From NCBI GenBank assembly GCA_937895715.1, contig CALBLZ010000137.1, positions 1-5,182 of the forward strand: DNA of 5,182 nucleotides. Reading direction: 5' to 3'. The notes beneath the pieces were generated by a model. That model did not search any database. It was given only the letters and a program-made list of their open reading frames with translations, and was not told where the DNA came from. Below, in pieces: positions 1-5,182 of the stretch; the first letter of the stretch is position 1, and every line of letters begins with the position of its first letter. The translations under genes were made by a program, and so were the position numbers. The stretch is from an uncultured Candidatus Berkelbacteria bacterium. Lineage in GTDB: Bacteria; Patescibacteriota; UBA1384; CAILIB01.

Positions 1-215
1 GCCAAGCGGAAAGAGGAGTCTGACCAACAAGAAGCGGAGGAGAAGGCTGGCCCACTAGATGCCGTCCAGCAGCAGGCGCAGGAACAGGCTAAGAAAATGG
101 CAAAAGAAGCTGCGGACCAAGCTAAGGAGGCGGCTAAAGAAGCAGCCAAGAAGGCGGCTAAACAGGCAATACAAAAAGCGGGTAAAAAAATTGCCACACA
201 ACTTGCCACAAAAAA
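1..215 (+). repeat. Lys/Ala-rich low-complexity tail with KEAA-like repeats
   Basis: Codons 1-71 of the first gene have a strongly biased composition. The part around codons 33-60 is built from short units such as AKEAA, AKEAAKEAAKKAAK and KQAIQKAG, giving a periodic, amphipathic, helix-forming stretch rich in positive charge. At the DNA level the units use varied synonymous codons (gct/gcg/gca/gcc, aag/aaa), so the pattern is kept in the protein rather than being a fresh DNA duplication. It sits directly before the transmembrane helix and would be cytoplasmic under the positive-inside rule. It could be a coiled-coil or oligomerising tail, or could contact nucleic acid or acidic lipids. The role is unknown. 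Confidence 0.65.
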
Positions 216-1629
216 CCCTTGGGTCCTGGGAGCTATTGCGGTTGTTTTGGCTATCGTAATCCTTATTCTATTGATTGTTGTAATCTTTGCCTGGCGAGAT
301 GCGAGTGCCCCACGCGGCGACATCCCAACTTCATCATTCGCAATGAACAGCGGTGTGGTAGACGCCACATGGGCAAACCCAGAGGGCCTCTACATGGAAG
401 AAATGACTACCACACTGACCACCGAAAAAGGTGCGCCGATCTTTATTGGTGCAACTTCTGGCGGCTTCAGCTGTGAAGAATCCGCGGTAGTTGATGTAAA
501 TAACAACGGACGAGTGTACTTACCAAGCACTGGTAAATCAATGGCGTTCCAAAGAAAGTACGACGGCAGCGGATTCACCCAGTCTGAAATCAACTACTAT
601 GCCGTAGGCCGCTGGCCTTACACCAAAACATCCTGGTGGGACGAAGGCCAGAAAGCGCGATACTCACCTAACCGGGCCTACAAGAAGTCTGAGTACGGCG
701 GCCGAAAGATAATCGTGTACTCAGTAAAGCACCGTAAAGCAGCTGTTGCGATTATCGCAGAGTTCGGACCAGCTCCTTGGACCGGAACCGGCCGCACACA
801 GTCTCGCGCAATCGACGCAAACCTCTGGAAGAATGGACCGCACGGAACAGAACCTCGGATCGATACCCCAATCGGCTACACGGGGCGCATCGGTGGTGGA
901 TCACCTGACGTAGGTAGGGCTATTGGCATTATCAACAACGAATGTGATTCCCCAGTCATAATCGGGTTCCTCAAGGACCAGGATAAGTACCCAGTTGGCT
1001 ACACCTTCGACAAACCTGATCTTAAAAAGTTGGAGGCGGGCCTCCTGCCTACCAAGAATGTGAACCTTGGCGTTCCTGGAATCGCCGAGGGGTCATCAAC
1101 TGAGTGTGCTGCTGCAAGCATTGCAACAGTTGCCACGTACTACCAAACCATCAACAAGAAAACCTACGAGGACTATCCCGCTGCACTAAAAAGCTTGATT
1201 TCTAAGGGTGGCAGTGGGGGAGCAAGCTTTACAACAACGAGCAACACCTGTCATAGCGCCAGCTTCCTGAATGGGCTTGGTCTCAAACGAGACGGCAAGG
1301 ATGCATCAGGGTGGGTAGAGCGTGATCTTGCAGACATTGACTCAGTTGCCTGGGCTGCACGTTCGGTTGTTGCAGGCGACCCCGTCATCATCTCGCAGAA
1401 AGCCGGCGCTGCCGACCCTATAAAAGATCTTACCTACGTACTCAGTGGGTGGAACTCCGCCGAGCAAGAATTCTACGTAACAGTACCTACGGTAGGTGGC
1501 GCTGCAGTAGGGGTGCGCGGTAGTCAGCTTCCGTCAGGAAAGCCACAGACGCCTGGGCTACTCTTCACAAATAAGAAGGAGAATAAGGCAGGCTACACCA
1601 TGTTGATTCGCTCAATTTACGTTAAGTAA
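1..1629 (+). CDS. Membrane-anchored protein with Lys/Ala-rich cytoplasmic tail and C39-peptidase-like C-terminal region (5' partial)
   Basis: The frame is open from base 1 to the TAA at 1627-1629, giving 542 visible codons. The first in-frame ATG (97) has no well-placed Shine-Dalgarno, and the 32 codons before it have the same Lys/Glu/Gln/Ala-rich composition, so the true start most likely lies left of the window. Numbering from base 1: residues 1-70 are a charged helical tail. Residues 74-98 are one transmembrane helix (WVLGAIAVV to IFAW) with positive charge before it, so the C-terminal region should be outside. Residues 100-340 are a beta-rich region; 249-310 (FGPAPWTGTGR, then GGSPDVGRAIGI) faintly recalls double-psi beta-barrel (RlpA-like) proteins. 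Residues 355-542 resemble C39-type peptidases: Cys369 in TECAAASIATVATYY, and GDPVIIS at 459-465. Where the family has a His-aromatic motif (GHYVV..GY), this protein has LTYVLSGW (477-484), so it may be a non-catalytic relative. Cysteines are at 158, 315, 369 and 417. The gene lies 30 bases before the next gene on the same strand. Coding status is certain; domain names are by eye. Confidence 0.9.
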   Translation, partial: AKRKEESDQQEAEEKAGPLDAVQQQAQEQAKKMAKEAADQAKEAAKEAAKKAAKQAIQKAGKKIATQLATKNPWVLGAIAVVLAIVILILLIVVIFAWRDASAPRGDIPTSSFAMNSGVVDATWANPEGLYMEEMTTTLTTEKGAPIFIGATSGGFSCEESAVVDVNNNGRVYLPSTGKSMAFQRKYDGSGFTQSEINYYAVGRWPYTKTSWWDEGQKARYSPNRAYKKSEYGGRKIIVYSVKHRKAAVAIIAEFGPAPWTGTGRTQSRAIDANLWKNGPHGTEPRIDTPIGYTGRIGGGSPDVGRAIGIINNECDSPVIIGFLKDQDKYPVGYTFDKPDLKKLEAGLLPTKNVNLGVPGIAEGSSTECAAASIATVATYYQTINKKTYEDYPAALKSLISKGGSGGASFTTTSNTCHSASFLNGLGLKRDGKDASGWVERDLADIDSVAWAARSVVAGDPVIISQKAGAADPIKDLTYVLSGWNSAEQEFYVTVPTVGGAAVGVRGSQLPSGKPQTPGLLFTNKKENKAGYTMLIRSIYVK

Positions 1630-1646
1630 AAATCTACTTCATACCG

Positions 1647-1659
1647 TATACTTATAGAT
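1647..1659 (+). promoter_or_regulatory. Possible -10 element (TATACT) placed for a leaderless start of the NlpC/P60 gene
   Basis: The 30-base gap between the first two genes contains TATACT at 1647-1652, one mismatch from the bacterial -10 consensus TATAAT. Its last base is followed by seven bases and then the ATG at 1660, so initiation at the usual distance would fall on or next to the A of the start codon. No Shine-Dalgarno-like GGAGG is visible before this ATG, which fits a leaderless transcript. The bases where a -35 would lie (about 1623-1630, around aagtaa) do not resemble TTGACA, so the promoter is tentative. Read-through from the upstream gene is the alternative. Confidence 0.35.
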
Positions 1660-2640
1660 ATGAAAGGTCTCTCTAGCACCACTAGAATCGCGATTGTCTG
1701 CAGCCTTATCGGGATTGCGGCTTTCTTGGGTTTTATTATTGGGTTTGGAGCCTCAGACGGTGGGGCAAACCTTAGTGAACGAGGTGACACACTAAACCAG
1801 GTTGCTGACGCGTCAGACCCAGTAACTGCAGGGATGATAAGTCGTCTAAGCCAACTTACCGATCCTGCTAAAAATACTCAGGAGCGCACCGCAATTGTTG
1901 GCGAGCTACGCACCTCGATCGAAAAAAAATGTGCCGCAGAGGTTGGAGATAGTGTAAAAGCTAAATTTGAAGCAAAGTGTGACGAGATAATGATCGCGCT
2001 GCAAAAACTTGAAAAAGCCGTAAAAGAAGAAAGTCTCGGCGCAATCTCTGGGGCTAGTAAAGAGCTTCAAACACTCATTGAGGAGCTTGTGCCCTTGAGT
2101 TTCGCAAGTGGACCAGTAGCCCAACGGGCACTACAGATCGGTCTTGCCATGGTTGATGAGAACGCAAGAACCCGTGCGATGCCCTACGAAAACTTTAATG
2201 TCCGGGTACGTGGGACCGATGGTTTTGATGGTTTCTGGAGAACAGACTGCTCTGGCTACTTGGGTAAGGTTTACTCAATGGCAAGTGGAAGAAATATCGG
2301 GTTTTCAACTGGTACAGCAGCAAAGATTTTGCCGCGATCTGGTTTTACCAACGTCATGGCGAGCATCACAGGAGGCAGTCGAAGTCTCACTAGTGAAACT
2401 ATCAACAACCTCCAGCCAGGAGACCTAATCGTGGTACAAAAACCCCCAAGGGGTAAGTATGGTCATGTAATGATGTACATCGGCGGAGCGCGTGGAGCCA
2501 ACTGGGCAATTGTTCATTCCAACAGAAGGCCGAAAGCTGGCGGGCCTTCAGGAGCAAAACTTGATACCCCTCGTTATCTGATCAATCTCACAAATTCTCA
2601 GCCCCTAACCGGGATTTATCGCTATGGGGTGGCACTATGA
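1660..2640 (+). CDS. Membrane-anchored NlpC/P60-type cysteine peptidase, probable peptidoglycan hydrolase
   Basis: The ATG at 1660 opens a 326-residue protein ending at TGA 2638-2640. Residues about 10-30 form a hydrophobic helix after a short basic start (MKGLSSTTR). It lacks a clear cleavage site, so it is probably an uncleaved anchor with the rest outside. Residues 40-165 are mostly helical, with a Cys pair at 91 and 107 that could form a disulfide. Residues about 165-326 match the NlpC/P60 pattern: nucleophile Cys197 in TDCSGYLGKVY, a PGDL motif (LQPGDLIVV, 251-259), base His269 in YGHVMMYIGG, and a third polar residue His286 in IVHSN. The triad is therefore complete. NlpC/P60 enzymes typically cut peptide bonds in peptidoglycan stems; amidase-like or other relatives exist. 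The neighbours are another membrane-anchored protein 30 bases upstream and a secreted protein whose start overlaps the stop by four bases, suggesting co-expression. In conjugation or type IV secretion loci such proteins open the wall for the machine, which is an inference here. A run of eight A at 1922-1929 lies before the catalytic domain. Confidence 0.93.
   Translation: MKGLSSTTRIAIVCSLIGIAAFLGFIIGFGASDGGANLSERGDTLNQVADASDPVTAGMISRLSQLTDPAKNTQERTAIVGELRTSIEKKCAAEVGDSVKAKFEAKCDEIMIALQKLEKAVKEESLGAISGASKELQTLIEELVPLSFASGPVAQRALQIGLAMVDENARTRAMPYENFNVRVRGTDGFDGFWRTDCSGYLGKVYSMASGRNIGFSTGTAAKILPRSGFTNVMASITGGSRSLTSETINNLQPGDLIVVQKPPRGKYGHVMMYIGGARGANWAIVHSNRRPKAGGPSGAKLDTPRYLINLTNSQPLTGIYRYGVAL
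2626..2632 (+). promoter_or_regulatory. Weak Shine-Dalgarno-like GGGGTGG before the third gene
   Basis: GGGGTGG lies four bases before the ATG at 2637, inside the last codons of the preceding gene. It is a purine-rich but imperfect ribosome-binding sequence at close spacing. Together with the ATGA stop/start overlap (2637-2640) it supports ATG 2637 as the start and suggests translational coupling between the two genes. Confidence 0.45.
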
Positions 2641-2735
2641 AGCGCTACCAAAAAATCATCATTGCCTCGCTGATTACTCTCCTCGTGCCAGGGAACGCCT
2701 CCCTGGCGCTTATCGGTGCTAAGCCAGTGTCTGCA
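2637..2735 (+). other. Signal peptide coding region
   Basis: Codons 1-33 of the third gene encode a basic n-region (KRYQK), a hydrophobic core (IIIASLITLLV) and, after a Pro/Gly-containing stretch, a PVSA-ASS junction that fits signal peptidase I cleavage after Ala33. A Ser-rich mature N-terminus follows. This predicts Sec-dependent export and release or surface assembly rather than membrane anchoring, at least at the N-terminus. There is no lipobox cysteine near the cleavage point. Confidence 0.85.
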
Positions 2736-5182
2736 GCAAGCTCCACCTCCTTTGGAGACAGTACTTGTGTAGCACAAATCGAATCTTCACTCTCTCGAAC
2801 AAGTTCTGATCCTGTTACCCTGCCTGAGGCCACAGATCCAGATAGCGACTTCGCCGACCTAAGTTTGGATAGCCAGGAGTCAGGCTTTTCTTACTTCATC
2901 GACTTTGAGCAGCTCCGGAAAGACTTTGGATCCAATGTCGATTCAATCTCAGACGAGACATACATTAGAGAGCAGATTGAGGCCTTAGGAAACCGCTCAG
3001 TTGCGTATGTTAACAATGGAGAACGAAAAGCGCTAGCTGTCTGTGGGGATACGGACCTAGTAGAGAAGATTCAGCAAGCTTTCGAACCAGCGTTCCCAAT
3101 TTCAGTAGTTGGCACTCAACTTATTTCTGATCTCGTCAACCCAAACCCAAAGATCACCTTCCGCAACCCGATCGACGAAGCAGCAGTAAAGGGTGAGGTT
3201 TGTAAGGGCGGCTTGGTTGGGCGTTCGCAGGACTGGAATGATGACAACAAGCCCTGCCCCGGATTCGACCCAGCAGACGACATCTTTGCAAACGGCGAGT
3301 GGGACGCTCCAAAAGTAGACCAACGTATTCTCCGTTCACTGATATACCTCGTTACCCCAGTTGCAGAAGGGGGAGCAGGGCGCGAGCATATTCGTGTTAA
3401 GAAGATTGTTCAGTTTGGTAAGAACGATGAAATCTCCATTAGTGGCGTTGACCAGTCATCAATTGACGAGGCTAGCGCTGAAGATGAGAGCGAGCTGGAA
3501 CCGCGCACGAGTGGTCACTACATTGGCGACGCACTACGTGACCCCCCATACGCCCCTCGCGCTGAACACCTAGCCCAGGCTGTGGACATCGATGAAATCG
3601 ATAATGTACGTGTAACGCAAAAAGTAGTTGTTACCCAGAGAGATCTGATTAGTAGCAAAACTACTACTACCTACACAGCGTTGCCACCTACTCCAATTAA
3701 AGTTTCAAACCAAACTGACAAAGGTGCAGGCAAGGAAGACGAGAAGCAAGATAAACAGGATCTCCTTGGCATGTCCCGCAGCTTTGGAAACCAAGCTATT
3801 GTCGCCCTCCTGGAACAGTTCGGCCTCGACGAACTCTCGCTCGACGTACGCGAGATGGACAGTGTCGGCTACGGTGATGTCTCATTGCTCATTGGTCGGG
3901 CGATCCTCGGACGCGCTCTTGGTCTGCCCTCAGGAAGCCTCGTGGGGATCGACCTACCAACCATTCTGGACAACATCGGAAAGCTCTACCAAGAGAAGCA
4001 GCTCGGGCTTCTACCAGGTTCACTTAATACCTCGAGTGACGACCCTTCAACCATTGTTTCGAACATCGGGCGAGTCACGGTGGAGGCCGCGCTCAAGCTT
4101 CCGGCTGGCTCACTAAAGAGCAGTTCGGGCACATCTGAGCAGTTACTAGAATCGCTCGGACGCACCTATTTAGAAAAGACTGTCTTCCGTGTAAAGGAAG
4201 GTACACTGCAGTCCGGACCGGACTTCCCACTAAATACTGTTGGGGATTTACTTGCCCGACTCGGTGAAGGCCGCATGGAGCAGGTGTTCGAGCTACCCGC
4301 CGGTAGCACCCGCGTTAAGGGCTATGCTGACCTTCGAGCGGCGGTGAATAAGGCTGTGCCGTATTTAATCGAGAAAGGCCGCGCAGGCGCACCAACCGCG
4401 GAAGACTACACCTACGCCGACCTCTTTGCCACTCGGCTCAGCCTCGAGTTCAGCAAGTACCAGGATACCAACTTTAATATGTACGGCTTTACTGAGGCCG
4501 ACTTTAAGTTTCCGAGCATACAGGTTGCAGCCGGTACTTCTTATAGTATTGAAGGATTCAAACAGCTAATTGGTAGCCGAGTTATCGAAACCTCACTCGG
4601 GTTCTTTGCCAAGTCGGGTGTTGCAGAGCGCCTACCGAGTGAGCGTGTAGGGACGCCAGTTGAAACTCTCAGCACCTGGCGCGATCCTGACAACCGCAAT
4701 CGAGAGGTAAGGGGATACTTGTATAAAGATCTTTATGGATTAGATGTTTCAAAACGACCAGTAGCTGATAGCACGTACGGAAAGCGTAGCCGTCAGGGCA
4801 AGTGGTGCGGATTGGCAGATAATATACTCTCTCCATACTTTGGTATTCGTCGCCAGAACGTCCCTGACACCACAACCGCTATTGAGCGACTCAAGAAGTA
4901 CCAGGTTGAAGACCTTGTCTTTTGGGGTGTATTTGGAATTGGAGGCTCGACATGTAGTGGAAGCGAACAGACCATTGCTGCAGTTAATGTAGATTTAAAA
5001 CCACTCGAGACAATTAATGATCTCTTTATTACTACAAGCGCCGAGGATCGCATTGACTACATCAACAAGGACAAGGCACCAAAGTTTAGTGACTTCAACG
5101 ACAATGATGCAGTGCCTGATGGTGATTTACCTAAGAATGCTACGTACAATCTTGCCACCCTCTTCTTCTATAACGATGGACG
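2637..5182 (+). CDS. Large secreted repeat-containing surface protein with M15-like segment (3' partial)
   Basis: The ATG at 2637 overlaps the previous stop (ATGA) and the frame stays open to the window edge, giving 848 whole codons with no stop. Residues 1-33 are a signal peptide: MKRYQK basic start, hydrophobic core, and VSA before Ala34 as a type I cleavage site. Residues about 40-225 are unrecognised. Residues 227-326 resemble M15/DD-carboxypeptidase-like proteins: DQRILRSLIYL, then HIRVKKIV, then SGHYIG (292-297) and QAVDIDEIDNVRV (314-326), with about 16 extra residues between the last two. Residues 340-378 form a Thr/Pro then Lys/Asp/Glu/Gln-rich linker. Residues 419-558 hold about five units of roughly 30 residues ([IL]G...LP.GSL), with a weaker copy near 645. 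The rest is unrecognised. Visible cysteines are 44, 136, 189, 207, 724 and 773, an even number that suits disulfides in an exported protein. I know of no matching named family for the whole chain. A surface or wall-associated structural protein working with the two upstream membrane proteins is the best guess. Confidence 0.93.
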   Translation, partial: MKRYQKIIIASLITLLVPGNASLALIGAKPVSAASSTSFGDSTCVAQIESSLSRTSSDPVTLPEATDPDSDFADLSLDSQESGFSYFIDFEQLRKDFGSNVDSISDETYIREQIEALGNRSVAYVNNGERKALAVCGDTDLVEKIQQAFEPAFPISVVGTQLISDLVNPNPKITFRNPIDEAAVKGEVCKGGLVGRSQDWNDDNKPCPGFDPADDIFANGEWDAPKVDQRILRSLIYLVTPVAEGGAGREHIRVKKIVQFGKNDEISISGVDQSSIDEASAEDESELEPRTSGHYIGDALRDPPYAPRAEHLAQAVDIDEIDNVRVTQKVVVTQRDLISSKTTTTYTALPPTPIKVSNQTDKGAGKEDEKQDKQDLLGMSRSFGNQAIVALLEQFGLDELSLDVREMDSVGYGDVSLLIGRAILGRALGLPSGSLVGIDLPTILDNIGKLYQEKQLGLLPGSLNTSSDDPSTIVSNIGRVTVEAALKLPAGSLKSSSGTSEQLLESLGRTYLEKTVFRVKEGTLQSGPDFPLNTVGDLLARLGEGRMEQVFELPAGSTRVKGYADLRAAVNKAVPYLIEKGRAGAPTAEDYTYADLFATRLSLEFSKYQDTNFNMYGFTEADFKFPSIQVAAGTSYSIEGFKQLIGSRVIETSLGFFAKSGVAERLPSERVGTPVETLSTWRDPDNRNREVRGYLYKDLYGLDVSKRPVADSTYGKRSRQGKWCGLADNILSPYFGIRRQNVPDTTTAIERLKKYQVEDLVFWGVFGIGGSTCSGSEQTIAAVNVDLKPLETINDLFITTSAEDRIDYINKDKAPKFSDFNDNDAVPDGDLPKNATYNLATLFFYNDG
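3315..3614 (+). other. M15/DD-carboxypeptidase-like segment with an insertion, possibly degenerate
   Basis: These codons encode residues 227-326 of the third gene's product. The order of landmarks matches what I know of M15-like wall peptidases and their uncharacterised relatives: a D-R-[IL]-L-x-x-L helix, a short strand of the I-x-V type, a [ST]-x-H-Y-x-G motif, then A-V-D-I followed by a V/I-D-x-x-x-V strand. Here His294 (SGHYIG) and Asp317 (AVDID) would be the metal-ligand candidates, but they are 23 residues apart instead of about 7. A proline- and charge-containing insertion (298-313) lies between them, with a second His at 311. The resemblance is by eye; the segment may bind wall peptides or be structural rather than catalytic. 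Confidence 0.4.
3891..4310 (+). repeat. Degenerate tandem protein repeat, about 30 residues, roughly five units
   Basis: In the third gene's product, units begin at residues 419 (IGRAILGRALGLPSGSL), 447 (IGKLYQEKQLGLLPGSL), 477 (IGRVTVEAALKLPAGSL), 507 (LGRTYLEKTVFRVKEGTL) and 542 (LGEGRMEQVFELPAGST). Spacings are 28, 30, 30 and 35 residues. The consensus is [IL]-G-x(6,8)-[LV]-x-[LV]-x-x-G-[ST]-[LT], with LP.GS in most copies: a short helix followed by a Pro/Gly turn and a polar loop of variable length. A weaker match (LIGSRVIETSLGF) starts near residue 644. The DNA of the units has diverged, so this is an old, protein-level repeat. The family is not one I recognise. Confidence 0.75.

Noticed and set aside
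59..476. Overlapping + strand reading frames at 59-259 and 219-476
   Set aside because: They are frame shadows of the first gene. The Arg-rich 59-259 product is just the Lys/Ala codon pattern read out of frame.
1485..1497. Palindrome ACCTAC-G-GTAGGT in the first gene
   Set aside because: It is a short inverted repeat with a one-base centre inside well-conserved-looking coding sequence. There is no promoter context for an operator.
97..1629. ATG 97 as the start of the first gene
   Set aside because: The frame is open to base 1 with the same biased composition, and there is no convincing ribosome-binding site before 97, so the gene most likely begins outside the window.
1630..1659. Terminator between the first two genes
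   Set aside because: The 30-base gap is AT-rich but has no GC stem followed by a T-run.
2525..2549. Inverted repeat GAAGGCC...GGCCTTC near the end of the second gene
   Set aside because: It is a 7-bp stem with an 11-base loop, within coding sequence and with no T-run. Several such stems are expected by chance in 5 kb.
3361..4116. + strand reading frames at 3361-3573 and 3724-4116
   Set aside because: They lie inside the long secreted-protein gene in another frame, have no signals of their own, and their products have implausible composition.
2645..5053. Antisense reading frames at 2645-2833, 3102-3339 and 4669-5053
   Set aside because: They are opposite the continuous third gene, short, and without ribosome-binding sites or recognisable motifs.
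5089..5130. Asp/Asn-rich stretch (SDFNDNDAVPDGD) as a calcium-binding loop
   Set aside because: It resembles D.N.D-type calcium loops, but the spacing does not match an EF-hand, dockerin or thrombospondin type 3 unit closely enough, and the chain is cut by the window edge.

Overview
The window is a compact, one-direction bacterial gene block, and essentially all of it is coding on the + strand. It holds three genes: the 3' part of a membrane-anchored protein (1-1629, open at the left edge), a membrane-anchored NlpC/P60-type protein (1660-2640), and a long secreted protein that starts at 2637 and runs without a stop off the right edge (at least 848 codons). The third gene never meets a stop here, so a search for closed ORFs misses it, although it covers about half the window. 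TAA and TGA both act as ordinary stops. There are no RNA genes, insertion sequences, CRISPR arrays or obvious rho-independent terminators.

Region by region: bases 1-215 encode a Lys/Ala/Glu/Gln-rich helical tail that would sit in the cytoplasm, followed by one strong transmembrane helix (about 220-294). Next comes an external region with a possible double-psi beta-barrel-like segment and a C-terminal C39-peptidase-like segment. The C39-like segment keeps the Cys but appears to lack the usual His. A 30-base AT-rich gap holds a TATACT hexamer spaced so that transcription could begin at the ATG of the second gene. The second gene encodes an N-terminal membrane anchor, a helical stalk with a Cys pair, and an NlpC/P60 domain with a visible Cys-His-His triad. 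Its stop overlaps the third gene's start (ATGA). The third protein has a clean signal peptide, a segment resembling M15/DD-carboxypeptidase-like proteins but with an insertion, a charged linker, and then an array of about five units spaced 28-35 residues apart with consensus [IL]G...LP.GSL.

All three products are predicted to be membrane-anchored or exported, and each contains a segment resembling peptidoglycan-processing folds, two of them apparently degenerate. This suggests a cell-envelope apparatus: a surface complex, or the wall-penetrating part of a secretion or conjugation-like system. The mix of large, poorly recognisable surface proteins with degenerate wall-hydrolase domains and a mid-range base composition reminds me of Patescibacteria (CPR) such as Saccharibacteria, but no marker gene is present. 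The taxonomic call and the system-level reading are inferences.
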